DNA of 64,000 bases from GCA-2733415 sp964276095 (GTDB lineage Bacteria; Bacteroidota; Bacteroidia; Flavobacteriales; Flavobacteriaceae), in contig CAXYDR010000003.1 in the NCBI GenBank assembly GCA_964276095.1, positions 124,001 to 188,000 of the forward strand. The letters are read 5' to 3'. Every line of letters starts with the position of its first letter. Position 1 is the first letter of the stretch. Shown here piece by piece: positions 49,364 through 58,083 of the stretch. The translations under genes and the position numbers were made by a program. The notes below the pieces were generated by a model. It saw only the letters and a program-made list of their open reading frames with translations, was not told the DNA's origin and did no database searches.

Positions 49364-49402
49364 AAATATGGTGCTAAAATTATTTAGCACCATATTTTTT
49401 TA
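49364..49402 (+). terminator. Terminator after the TRL-like gene
   Basis: AAATATGGTGCTAAA and TTTAGCACCATATTT form a perfect 15-bp stem around ATTA, then T-rich sequence follows. Confidence 0.93.
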
Positions 49403-49423
49403 TTTTAATTTTAAATATTTTCA

Positions 49424-49918
49424 ATGAAAATGAAAAAACTAGGTATATTAATATTACTACTAACTACTATTATTATATCATGTTCGAATGAGAATAAAAA
49501 TGTAATTGAACTTTTCAATGAACTAACATTTAATCTTCATAAAGGAGAGAATATTGCAAATTTGAATCCGATAATTAACAATAGATATATTGAAATCCTT
49601 GATAGTGATCAAATTCAAGTCCCGTTATTTAAATATATTAAGCATAAAAATTATGAGTTGTACATAGGTATACCTTACAACACATCATTAGAAGCTATTA
49701 CCCAAGATCAAGCAAATAATAGTATTAGTAGTACTAAAGATTCTCTACATTATTTTAGTCAGTATAAAAAAGGTGAATTATTCATCTCAAAATATGTTGC
49801 AAAATATAACAATGAATCATTAGTATATATTTGTACTGTATCAAATTCAAGTAAACAATCCGATTTGCTTTTTAATAAGGTAGAGCTCTCTAAAAGAATA
49901 AATACAAACGATAAGTGA
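49424..49918 (+). CDS. Hypothetical lipoprotein (164 aa)
   Basis: A lipoprotein signal (LGILILLLTTIIISC) precedes a polar Asn/Ser/Lys-rich domain without recognised motif. It overlaps the following gene by 4 bp (GTGA), so both are made together. The family is not recognised. Location is probably the periplasmic face or the outer surface. Confidence 0.7.
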   Translation: MKMKKLGILILLLTTIIISCSNENKNVIELFNELTFNLHKGENIANLNPIINNRYIEILDSDQIQVPLFKYIKHKNYELYIGIPYNTSLEAITQDQANNSISSTKDSLHYFSQYKKGELFISKYVAKYNNESLVYICTVSNSSKQSDLLFNKVELSKRINTNDK

Positions 49919-50481
49919 AAAATAGCAATTACAAAATAGATCAATCAAAATTATATAAATACAGTTTTCTATTTATACTAATGATTACTTTTATATCATG
50001 TTCAGGTATAAAACCAAGTACTACTAAATCTGGTAAAAAGTTATATGAAACCTTTTTCGTAGGTGAAGAGGGTACACAGTACTTTATAAAACCACTAACA
50101 TTCTACAATAATTCAAATGAAGAATTAAAAATTGATTTAACCTTCAGAGATAAAAGCAAAACTAAAGACATTACTACAATTAACTTGTCATTTATTAGCA
50201 AAAGCGTTTTTAAAGAAATTGATAGCATCATAATAAACAACAACAATAGCTCTAGTATATCTAGCAAAAATATAAAACATCTATTTTCTGAAAGAAGCAA
50301 AGAGCAATATAAAAATAGGTTTTCATCAAATACCCGTTTAAGTGATATCAAAGAACTTTTCAAAGATAACGATTGGACTATTTCTATTTACAAAAAAGAT
50401 ATTTTAGAAAAATTTACAGTATCAAAAAGTAGCAAAAAAAATATTCCAAAGTTAAACTATGAAATATTTGAGCTTTTATAA
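49915..50481 (+). CDS. Hypothetical lipoprotein-like protein (188 aa)
   Basis: The start is GTG at 49915, inside the previous gene's stop. A basic, unusually long N-terminus (about 17 residues) precedes a hydrophobic stretch and lipobox-like TFISCSG. The rest is Ser/Lys/Ile-rich with a beta-rich middle. It is co-translated with the 164-aa lipoprotein. No function is recognised. A start further in is possible, but no closer ATG precedes the signal. Confidence 0.65.
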   Translation: MKNSNYKIDQSKLYKYSFLFILMITFISCSGIKPSTTKSGKKLYETFFVGEEGTQYFIKPLTFYNNSNEELKIDLTFRDKSKTKDITTINLSFISKSVFKEIDSIIINNNNSSSISSKNIKHLFSERSKEQYKNRFSSNTRLSDIKELFKDNDWTISIYKKDILEKFTVSKSSKKNIPKLNYEIFELL

Positions 50482-50556
50482 GTTACAAAAAAAAAACTAA
50501 ACAATAATATTCAGTTTACATTGAATTTTACACAACCTTGTATCACAAGTGTTTTA

Positions 50557-51126
50557 CTATTTAAATTGAATTTTATTGAGCAGTAACTCGTATAGTTTAT
50601 ACAATATCAAAGCAATCAATACCCCAAAAAACATCCCTGTGAGCACATCACCAGGGAAATGAACCCCAATGTAAATTCTACTATACCCGACTACAATAGC
50701 CCAGGTAACAAGTATAGTTGCCGCATATTTAAAATAAGGTTTGAAAACTTTTCCTAAAAAAATTGCTAATGCCATTGAACTGGCTGCATGAGCAGAAAAA
50801 TAACCATATTTCCCACCACATGATGGCTTCACCCTTCTCATAGCTTCATAAAAACCAATATCATAGCATGGTCTTAAACGCATAAAACCATCTTTAAATA
50901 CATTAGCTAATTGATCCGTAAATGTAATCATCAAAGCGATTATTAATACAGCTATAACCGTTGCTTTTAAACTTGTTTTTTTATACAATAAATACACTAA
51001 AACAACATACAATGGAATTGAATTCCATTTACCTGTAATAAACATCCAAAACCCATCCCAGGTGGTAGATCCTAAACTATTTAAATACTGAAATAACTGT
51101 TTATCTAGCTGTATTAACTCTTCCAT
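50557..51126 (-). CDS. PAP2-family membrane phosphatase
   Basis: This 189-aa protein has five or six membrane segments and the three PAP2 motifs: KDGFMRLRPCYD, YGYFSAHAASSMALA and GYSRIYIGVHFPGDVLTG. These phosphatases cleave lipid or undecaprenyl pyrophosphates at the membrane; the substrate here is unknown. Its ATG overlaps the end of the 75-aa acidic protein gene by 1 bp. Confidence 0.92.
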   Translation of the reverse strand: MEELIQLDKQLFQYLNSLGSTTWDGFWMFITGKWNSIPLYVVLVYLLYKKTSLKATVIAVLIIALMITFTDQLANVFKDGFMRLRPCYDIGFYEAMRRVKPSCGGKYGYFSAHAASSMALAIFLGKVFKPYFKYAATILVTWAIVVGYSRIYIGVHFPGDVLTGMFFGVLIALILYKLYELLLNKIQFK

Positions 51127-51353
51127 TACTCTTCGTATAACGCTATTTCCTTATCATAAAACTCTGTAGCTTCTTTAATACAAATTTCAGCTTCATCAAG
51201 TAACTCTTCTTCTTCACTTTTATCAAAATCTTCTAACCATTCAATTTCATCATTTTCTAAATTAATAATAAATCTTGGAAAATCTGTATGAATAATAAAA
51301 ATTGCAGTTGGAAATTCAGAATTATCTCCTAAAATAAACTTTGGTAACTCCAT
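51126..51353 (-). CDS. Small acidic protein (75 aa)
   Basis: The first half is beta-rich (FILGDNSEFPTAIFIIHTDFPRFIINL) and the second half is a Glu/Asp-rich helix. It overlaps the PAP2 gene by one base and follows the MATE gene by 8 bp, so three genes form one leftward operon. No family recognised; the strongly acidic tail is unusual. Confidence 0.7.
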   Translation of the reverse strand: MELPKFILGDNSEFPTAIFIIHTDFPRFIINLENDEIEWLEDFDKSEEEELLDEAEICIKEATEFYDKEIALYEE

Positions 51354-51361
51354 AATATCTT

Positions 51362-52732
51362 TTAAATCTTGATTAATTTTTTAGTAATATAATTAAATCT
51401 CAGGAATAACAGTATTGAGGAAACTGTTAAACCAGCTAATAACCCCAACCAAATCCCTGAACTTTTGTAATCTGTATGTAATCCTAAATAATAACTGATA
51501 GGGAAACCAACTACCCAGTATGCAATAAATATTAATACTGTTGGTATTTTCACATCTTGTAAACCACGTAATGCCCCTAGAACCACAACTTGTATTCCGT
51601 CAGAAATTTGAAACACAGCAGCGATTAACAACAGTACGGATGCAGTTTTAACAACCTCCATAGTATTTGATAAATCAGCTATATTATTATAATTCACAAA
51701 TAAATCAGGGAATATATTATGAAAAGCAACAAATATTCCAGCAAAAATAATTTCTATAAACAGCGTTAATAAAAATACTGAAAATGCAACTCTCCTTAAT
51801 TCTTTAAAATTTTGTAATCCTTTTTGATTCCCTACTCTAATTGTAGCTGCTACACTTAACCCCATTCCCACCATAAAGGTTAATGAGGACAGTTTTAACG
51901 CTATTTGATTTGCAGCTTGAGCATTACTTCCTAAAACTCCAGACAACCATATTCCTGCTGTAAAAATAGCAACTTCAAAAAACATTTGTAAAGCTGATGG
52001 CACTCCTAAAGAAAGTATTTTTTTTATGACTGCTTTTTTAATCACCAAGAAGTTTAGGTTTGTTATATATGGCTTAAATTTTTCTCTAGATTTTAATAAT
52101 ACCCAAATAAACAACAACATTACTACTCTTGAAATCAGTGTTCCAATAGCAGCTCCTACAATTCCTAATTCAGGGAATCCGAACTTTCCATAAATCAATA
52201 AATAATTCAGCACAACGTTTATCACATTTGCCAACAGCGTAGCCCACATGGCATATTTTGTTTGTGATAGTCCATCTGAAAATTGCTTAAAAGCCTGAAA
52301 CATAATCATTGGAATTAATGAGAATGCTACAATTTCTAGATAAGGAATTGCCAAAGTTACTACTTCAGCTGGCTGTTTCATGTGATACATTAATGGTTTA
52401 GACAACAATATCAATCCAAATAAAACCGTACCCAAAAGAGTACACAAAAATAATCCATGTTTGAAAGCCGCCTTTCCTTTTGCAACATTCCTTTCTCCAT
52501 CAGCTTCTGCTACTAAAGGAGTAATTGCTGTTGAAAATCCAATTCCTAATGACATAGCAATGAATAAAAAACTATTCCCTAATGATACTGCTGCAAGTTC
52601 AGTAGTACCAATTTTACCAACCATAATATCATCAATCAAACCAACCATGGTGTGACCAACCATACCCAATATTACTGGATAAGCAAGTTTTAAATTGTAT
52701 CGAAATTCTTTCGTGTATGTAGTTAAAGTCAC
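51362..52732 (-). CDS. MATE-family multidrug exporter
   Basis: This 456-aa protein shows twelve membrane segments in two pseudo-repeated halves. Typical MATE segments such as YPVILGMVGHTMVGLIDDIMVGKIGTTELAAVSLGNS and NQIALKLSSLTFMVGMGLSVAATIRVGNQKG are present. These pumps export cationic drugs or metabolites by sodium or proton exchange; substrate unknown. It is the first gene of the operon that continues with the 75-aa and PAP2 genes. Confidence 0.93.
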   Translation of the reverse strand: MTLTTYTKEFRYNLKLAYPVILGMVGHTMVGLIDDIMVGKIGTTELAAVSLGNSFLFIAMSLGIGFSTAITPLVAEADGERNVAKGKAAFKHGLFLCTLLGTVLFGLILLSKPLMYHMKQPAEVVTLAIPYLEIVAFSLIPMIMFQAFKQFSDGLSQTKYAMWATLLANVINVVLNYLLIYGKFGFPELGIVGAAIGTLISRVVMLLFIWVLLKSREKFKPYITNLNFLVIKKAVIKKILSLGVPSALQMFFEVAIFTAGIWLSGVLGSNAQAANQIALKLSSLTFMVGMGLSVAATIRVGNQKGLQNFKELRRVAFSVFLLTLFIEIIFAGIFVAFHNIFPDLFVNYNNIADLSNTMEVVKTASVLLLIAAVFQISDGIQVVVLGALRGLQDVKIPTVLIFIAYWVVGFPISYYLGLHTDYKSSGIWLGLLAGLTVSSILLFLRFNYITKKLIKI

Positions 52733-52804
52733 TTAATATTTTTTGTGAATGCAAATGTAAGTCATAGACTTGTAAAAAACAGTATCTTCGTTAAAAAGAG
52801 ATTT

Positions 52805-53311
52805 ATGAGTAACTTCTTCGTGCAAATTCCAGAAACTCCACCAGAAATAAATAGCACAAATTGTATTGCACGAATGATTGATGGAATTGGATTTCGTTAC
52901 TATTGGGCTACTGAAGCCTTAACAGATACCGATTTTTTATTTTCACCTGGTAATGACAGTATGAATATGACTGAATTAAACCTTCATATTTATGACTTAG
53001 CATATATCACTCATAAAACTTTTGGACTAACCGCTCCCTATCAAAAAGAATCATTTAATAATTTTATAGCTGCTCGAAATGAAATACTATCGCTTTATGA
53101 AGCAGTTAGTAAACATTTGAAATCTATTAATAATGACAATTCATTAAATAACTATAAAGTAAGCCCCAAATCCTTAAATGGTGAATTTCCTTTTTGGTAC
53201 TTAATAAACGGTCATATTTCCGATTGTCTAACCCATATTGGTCAAATTACAAGTTGGCGAAGAATTGCAGGAAATCCACAACCAAAAATAAATGTTTTTT
53301 TAGGAGAATAA
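52805..53311 (+). CDS. DinB-superfamily protein
   Basis: From ATG 52805 the product is 168 aa, a four-helix bundle with AIARMIDGIGFRYYWATEAL-type opening and a closing ISDCLTHIGQITSWRRIAGNPQPKINVF, the familiar DinB/YfiT end. His residues in helices 1 and 4 could bind metal. Functions in the superfamily vary (thiol transferases, damage-inducible proteins), so none is assigned. It is divergent from the MATE gene. Confidence 0.8.
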   Translation: MSNFFVQIPETPPEINSTNCIARMIDGIGFRYYWATEALTDTDFLFSPGNDSMNMTELNLHIYDLAYITHKTFGLTAPYQKESFNNFIAARNEILSLYEAVSKHLKSINNDNSLNNYKVSPKSLNGEFPFWYLINGHISDCLTHIGQITSWRRIAGNPQPKINVFLGE

Positions 53312-53343
53312 CTTTCTAGTTTTTTTTAATTTTTCTTGAAATT

Positions 53344-54723
53344 TTATTTTTGAATCACCTCGTATTTATCAAACAAATAAACTAACGAAGTCATAGTAGC
53401 TGCTCCCAACTCCAACTCTCTTTTATTTACGTGTTCAAAAGTATCATTAGCTGCATGATGATGGTCGAAATAACGTTGAGAATCTGGTCGTAAACCACAT
53501 AATACATTATCTCCTTTTAACGGACCAATATCTGCTCCACTCCCACCTTTTTCAAAATAATGTATTAAGTATGGTTTGAAAAGCGATTTCCATGACAGCA
53601 CTTTATCGAAATTTTCATCAGAACAATCAAAAGAAAAACCTCTTGGTGTAAACCCACCTGCATCACTCTCTAAAGCAAACACATGATTCTCCTTCTTTGC
53701 TGTAGCAATTTTCGCGTATTTTTTCCCTCCTCGTAATCCGTTCTCTTCATTCATAAACAACACTACACGAATGGTATGTTTTGGCTTATATCCTGTTTGT
53801 TTAAATAATCGTAATACTTCCATAGATTGTACAACTCCAGCACCATCATCATGAGCGCCATCTCCTAAATCCCAAGAATCTAAATGCCCTCCAACTACCA
53901 TTACTTTATTCGGATAAGTACTCCCAGTGATTTCACCGATAACATTATAGGATTGTACATCTTTTAACTGCTTACAATGTTGCGAAAAATAGAATTCAAT
54001 ATTCTTATCTAATTTCAACATCGTACTTAATAATTCCGCTCCATTAGTACTTATTGCTGCTGCTGGTATTCTTTTAGCGACAGATACATCACCATAACTC
54101 ATTGATCCTGCATGAGGATAATCATCTAATCGTAAATTCATAGAACGCACCAATACTCCAACCGCTCCATAAGCTACTGCTTTTTCAGCGCCTTTATAAC
54201 GTTGCTCTACACAGCCGCCATACGCTTGAAACGTATTTATCAACTCAGTTTGCATTGGTCTATTATAAAAAACTATTTTACCTGCTATTTTTTCTTTTCC
54301 TAATTGTTCTAATTCTTCAAAGCTATTTACCTCAATTAACTGAGCTTTCAAACCACCTACTGGTGTAGCCACAGAACCTCCTAAAGCACAAATTGGTAGT
54401 ACTGTAGATTTTCCCGGAGCAGTTTGTACAAATGCATATTCTTTAGCTCCTCTTACCCATTTAGGAACCATCACTGGTTGTAGCCAAACTTTATCTAAAC
54501 CTAATTTATCAAGTTCTTCTTTTGTATATTTTACCGCTTTTTCAGCGTTATAAGACCCTGACAATCTTCCTCCAATTTGATTGGATAAATGATTTAGCCA
54601 GTCATATGATTTCCCATTAGCTAATGAAGTATCATAAATGTTTTTTAACATTTTAGTGTCTTCCGTTTGCGCAAATGATATTACACTAAAAAATATTATC
54701 AGTAATAAAAACCTATTCTTCAT
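53344..54723 (-). CDS. Secreted M28-family metallopeptidase
   Basis: A signal peptide (MKNRFLLLIIFFSVISFAQ) precedes a PA-like inserted domain (about 120-240) and the zinc-peptidase core: VVGGHLDSWDLGDGAHDDGAGVVQS (His, Asp), FMNEENGLRGG (Glu) and ESDAGGF, with HHAANDTFEHV near the end. The M28 family removes N-terminal amino acids or acts on glutamate-carboxyl peptides. At 459 aa the length fits. It overlaps the PPK2 gene by 11 bp. Confidence 0.92.
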   Translation of the reverse strand: MKNRFLLLIIFFSVISFAQTEDTKMLKNIYDTSLANGKSYDWLNHLSNQIGGRLSGSYNAEKAVKYTKEELDKLGLDKVWLQPVMVPKWVRGAKEYAFVQTAPGKSTVLPICALGGSVATPVGGLKAQLIEVNSFEELEQLGKEKIAGKIVFYNRPMQTELINTFQAYGGCVEQRYKGAEKAVAYGAVGVLVRSMNLRLDDYPHAGSMSYGDVSVAKRIPAAAISTNGAELLSTMLKLDKNIEFYFSQHCKQLKDVQSYNVIGEITGSTYPNKVMVVGGHLDSWDLGDGAHDDGAGVVQSMEVLRLFKQTGYKPKHTIRVVLFMNEENGLRGGKKYAKIATAKKENHVFALESDAGGFTPRGFSFDCSDENFDKVLSWKSLFKPYLIHYFEKGGSGADIGPLKGDNVLCGLRPDSQRYFDHHHAANDTFEHVNKRELELGAATMTSLVYLFDKYEVIQK

Positions 54724-55588
54724 TTAATTCTTTTTTATACTGAGCCAAGTTTTCTTTAATTTTATCACTTAACTCTGGTTCATCAATATCATCAAACTCC
54801 TTTAGTTTGTCATAAATAGTTTTAGCAACTATGTATCTTGCTGAAGGTTTATGGTCTGCAGGAATTATATACCATGGAGCTTGTTTTGTTGATGTTCTAT
54901 TAATAGCATCTTGATAACAAGCCTGATAATTATCCCACAACTTTCGTTCTTTTAAATCACCTGGGGAGAATTTCCAGTTTTTTTCCTCCAATTCGATTCT
55001 ACGCAATAACCGATTTTTTTGTTCGGACTTACTTAAGTTTAAGAAAAATTTAAAGATTATAGTTCCGTTTTCAGCAATATGGTTTTCAAAATTCCTTATT
55101 TGCTCAAAACGCTTTTCCCAAAAATCTTCATTGATATCTGTTAAAGAATTTACATCTGGTAAATTTTCATTTAATATATATTCTGGATGAACACGAGTTA
55201 CTAATACGTTTTCATAATGTGTCCTATTAAAAACAGCAAATTTTCCTTTAGATGGTAATGCTATATAGTGTCTCCATAAATAATCATGCCCTAATTCCAA
55301 ATGAGTTGGAACTTTAAAACTATGGACAACTATACCTCTGGTATTAAAATCTTTAAATACCTCACGGATCAAACTATCCTTTCCAGCAGTGTCCATTCCT
55401 TGCAAACAAATTAACACACTATATTTTCCATGTGCATATAATGTATCTTGAAGCTTACCTAATTTCCTTCGTATCTTTTTAAGCTCATCTTTTACCTCGT
55501 CATCCTTATCTATTTGAATATTGGTTTCAATATTTGACAAATCAATTACTGAAGTAACTTTATAATTTTCTATACTTATATCTTTCAT
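54713..55588 (-). CDS. Polyphosphate kinase 2-family protein
   Basis: PPK2 proteins move phosphate between polyphosphate and nucleotides. Visible are a Walker A-type LICLQGMDTAGKDSLIREVF, the conserved SFKVPTHLELGHDYLWRHYIALPSKGKFAVFNRTHYENVLVTRVHPEY, and WKFSPGDLKERKLWDNYQACYQDAINRTS near the end. The start MKDISIENYK at 55588 is slightly more usual than the ATG at 55603; both are possible. It precedes, and overlaps, the M28 peptidase gene. Confidence 0.92.
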   Translation of the reverse strand: MKDISIENYKVTSVIDLSNIETNIQIDKDDEVKDELKKIRRKLGKLQDTLYAHGKYSVLICLQGMDTAGKDSLIREVFKDFNTRGIVVHSFKVPTHLELGHDYLWRHYIALPSKGKFAVFNRTHYENVLVTRVHPEYILNENLPDVNSLTDINEDFWEKRFEQIRNFENHIAENGTIIFKFFLNLSKSEQKNRLLRRIELEEKNWKFSPGDLKERKLWDNYQACYQDAINRTSTKQAPWYIIPADHKPSARYIVAKTIYDKLKEFDDIDEPELSDKIKENLAQYKKELNEE

Positions 55589-55721
55589 ACCTATATATTT
55601 CAATTATTTATATTGAAAATTAGCTAAAATAAATTTTTAACAATTGTACTTATTCTAATACCTTTAATCCTATAAATATATTAAAATTTAATATCTTACG
55701 GCTTATATAAAATAAAGATTG

Positions 55722-56327
55722 ATGTCAGAGAAAACTATAAATATCATTGCAGAAGCTTTTAAGGTTATTCCTGCTGGGGACCAGTTGGTAAAACAAGATA
55801 GCAAAAGGGATATTCGTTATAAAAAACTAGCCACTTATGTATATCATAACGCAATCAAAAAAAATGGGTTACACCTTTCAAGTAACAAAGAAGGTGTTGC
55901 AGTAGCATATGTAATTGACCCGAAAAATAACAAAAAAACTTTTTCTGATTTTATACATGATTTAAAATTTGCTTTTGGAGTTTCAGGTATTAAAAAAGCA
56001 CTAGCTATAGCTAAACGTCAAAAATACATTCAAAGTCAGCGTCCTAAAAACGAGCCTTATATGTACTGGGAGTTTTCTGGTGTAAACCCAAACTATCAAG
56101 GAATGGATTCAGCTACTTTTTCAATGGCTGAATTACGTGATAAAATTTATGCGGATACACATGAAAAAAATATACCGATGTATTCAGAAACATCTATTAG
56201 AAAAAATATGATTGTGTACAGACGCTATGGTTTTGACATTTACCATGAGTGGACTATGCCTGATGGTTCAACTATGTGGTTTTTAAAATACGACACATTA
56301 AATAAGGAGAATCCGATTAAAAAATAA
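55722..56327 (+). CDS. GNAT-like acetyltransferase (201 aa)
   Basis: The protein begins MSEKTINIIAEAFKVIPAGD and resembles the flavobacterial GNAT-type family, with a middle FGVSGIKKALAIAKRQKYI and an acyl-acceptor-side IYADTHEKNIPMYSETSIRKNMIVYRRYGFDIYHEWTMPDG (the typical IPxYxETSxxxNxxxYxxxGF). Acetyl-CoA use is expected from the fold; the substrate is unknown. The start is ATG 55722. A terminator follows that is shared with the converging regulator gene. Confidence 0.8.
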   Translation: MSEKTINIIAEAFKVIPAGDQLVKQDSKRDIRYKKLATYVYHNAIKKNGLHLSSNKEGVAVAYVIDPKNNKKTFSDFIHDLKFAFGVSGIKKALAIAKRQKYIQSQRPKNEPYMYWEFSGVNPNYQGMDSATFSMAELRDKIYADTHEKNIPMYSETSIRKNMIVYRRYGFDIYHEWTMPDGSTMWFLKYDTLNKENPIKK

Positions 56328-56333
56328 ATAATT

Positions 56334-56363
56334 AAAAAGCCACTCATTTGAGTGGCTTTTTAA
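56334..56363. terminator. Bidirectional terminator
   Basis: AAAAAGCCACTC and GAGTGGCTTTTT pair perfectly around ATTT, between the convergent GNAT-like and NtrC-type genes. Confidence 0.92.
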
Positions 56364-56367
56364 TTAT

Positions 56368-57531
56368 TTATTTACTTGCGAATAGCATTACATCTTCTTC
56401 AGATATCTCTTTTCCTCCTAGGATAATCAATCGTTCAATTACATTTCGCAATTCACGAATATTACCTGTCCAATCATATTCTTGCAATAATTTTATAGCC
56501 TTTTTTGAAAATTCTTTTTCTGCAACTCCTTGCTCACTGGCAATTTTACCAGAAAAATGACGAATTAATAACGGAATATCATCTCGTCTATCATTCAATG
56601 CAGGAACTTTAATTAAGATTACTGCCAAACGGTGGTATAAATCTTCCCTAAAATTACCTTCAGAAATTTCCTTTTTCAAATCTTTATTAGTGGCAGCGAC
56701 TACTCTAACATCAACCTTAATATCCCTATCACTACCTACACGTTGCACCTTACTCTCTTGCAAAGCTCTTAACACTTTTGCTTGAGCCGTAAGACTCATA
56801 TCCCCTATTTCATCTAAGAAAATTGTTCCTCCATTTGCGGCTTCAAATTTCCCTGCTCTATCTTTATTAGCAGAAGTAAATGCTCCTTTAACATGCCCGA
56901 ATAATTCACTTTCTATTAATTCTGAAGGAATAGCTGCACAATTTACTTCAATCATTGGTCCTTTGGCCCTGTTACTCTTTTGATGTATCCAATGAGCAAC
57001 TAACTCTTTACCTGTTCCATTTGGACCAGTAATAAAAACTCTAGCATCTGTTGGAGCAACTTTGTCAACCATCTCTTTTATATGAGAAATAGCATTACTC
57101 TCTCCAATCATTTCATATTTCTTAGATACCTTTTTCTTTAATCGCTTATTCTCTACTACAAGCTCCGTATTATCTAAAGCATTACGTACTGTATTTAATA
57201 ATCTATTTAAATCTGGCGGTTTTGATATATAATCAAACGCACCCATTCGCATAGTTTTTACTGCTGTATCCAAATCTCCGTGACCAGATATCATTACCAT
57301 TGCTGTTTCAGGTTTTATTTTTTTGGCAGCTTCTAACACTTCAACACCATCCATTTTTGGCATCTTAATATCACACAATACTAAGTCATAATCAGATTTT
57401 TTAATCATCTCTAGTCCCATCAAGCCATCTTCTGCAGCTTCAACATCATACGATTTACTTTCTTCAGAAAGTATTTTAACGAGTACTCTTCTAATTGCAG
57501 CCTCATCCTCGATTACTAATATTTTTGACAT
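56368..57531 (-). CDS. NtrC-family response regulator without C-terminal DNA-binding domain
   Basis: This 387-aa protein has a receiver domain (phospho-acceptor Asp in LVLCDIKMPKMDG, about residue 54) and a sigma-54-type AAA+ domain. The AAA+ domain shows FITGPNGTGKELVA, ELFGHVKGAFTSANKDRAG, GGTIFLDEIGDM, DVRVVAATNKDL and DWTGNIRELRNVIERLI. The usual GAFTGA sigma-54 loop reads GAFTSA. The protein ends at LFASK with no Fis-type HTH, so it cannot bind enhancers in the classic way. No cognate kinase is adjacent. The twin small-RNA-like genes lie directly upstream. Confidence 0.92.
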   Translation of the reverse strand: MSKILVIEDEAAIRRVLVKILSEESKSYDVEAAEDGLMGLEMIKKSDYDLVLCDIKMPKMDGVEVLEAAKKIKPETAMVMISGHGDLDTAVKTMRMGAFDYISKPPDLNRLLNTVRNALDNTELVVENKRLKKKVSKKYEMIGESNAISHIKEMVDKVAPTDARVFITGPNGTGKELVAHWIHQKSNRAKGPMIEVNCAAIPSELIESELFGHVKGAFTSANKDRAGKFEAANGGTIFLDEIGDMSLTAQAKVLRALQESKVQRVGSDRDIKVDVRVVAATNKDLKKEISEGNFREDLYHRLAVILIKVPALNDRRDDIPLLIRHFSGKIASEQGVAEKEFSKKAIKLLQEYDWTGNIRELRNVIERLIILGGKEISEEDVMLFASK

Positions 57532-57663
57532 TTTATTGTATTAAAAATTGAATATTTAAATATACATTATTCTCGAATTCTGAAGCCTATTCCGAACAGC
57601 CAATATGCAATAAACTGAAAAATCAGATAAAAAACACAATTTACCGATCAACTATATTAACAT

Positions 57664-57801
57664 TTGTTAAAAATACCCAACATTGGGTATTTCATTGTAT
57701 TCCAATAAGTTATATATTTATACTATCTATAAGAAGTTATAGATTAAGTAAGTTTTTTTGGGGTAAAAATCTCTGATAGTTTTTCTGTCAGAGATTTTTT
57801 T
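57664..57801 (+). ncRNA. Candidate small RNA gene, copy 1 (with promoter)
   Basis: An upstream TACCCAACATTGGGTA-like palindrome runs into TTGGGTATTTCATTGTATT, then an AT-rich stretch with TATATTTA, a hairpin ATCTATAA-GAAG-TTATAGAT (57725-57744), the conserved loop sequence AAGTAAGTTTTTTTGGGG and a terminator (57765-57801, stem TCTCTGA/TCAGAGA with eight Ts). The transcript would be about 75-95 bases. The upstream motif fits sigma-54 spacing (GG-N10-GT) but not the full consensus; a sigma-A-type start is also possible. No ORF with coding character is present. Confidence 0.7.
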
Positions 57802-57927
57802 TGTTTTAAAACCCATTTTAAACTTAAAAACTTTAAGTCGTTTGATCTTAGAAAAAGAAGCAACTACCAGCATACAAACACATAATCTGTTAAAAAGCAA
57901 TAATGTTCGATACAACACACTCTTAAA

Positions 57928-58066
57928 AATGTAAAATACCTAATACTGGGTATTTCATTGTATTACGATAAGTTATATATTTATTCTGTCTATAAGAAGT
58001 TATAGATTAAGTAAGTTTTTTTGGGGTAAAAATGTTTGATAATTTATTATCAAACATTTTTTTTTG
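57928..58066 (+). ncRNA. Candidate small RNA gene, copy 2 (with promoter)
   Basis: About 100 bp of copy 1 is repeated 263 bp downstream: CTGGGTATTTCATTGTATT, TATATTTAT, hairpin GTCTATAA-GAAG-TTATAGAT (57988-58007), and the same AAGTAAGTTTTTTTGGGG. The terminator (58031-58065) differs completely in stem sequence (AATGTTTGATAA/TTATCAAACATT) yet has the same form. Conserved 5' part with changed but still paired terminator stem is the behaviour expected of duplicated RNA genes, not of a chance repeat. Confidence 0.7.
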
Positions 58067-58083
58067 CATCTATTATAAGTATT

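Noticed and set aside
57727..57918. Leftward 63-aa ORF across the small-RNA region
   Set aside because: It covers a terminator and a hairpin, is not kept in the second copy, and has no coding character.
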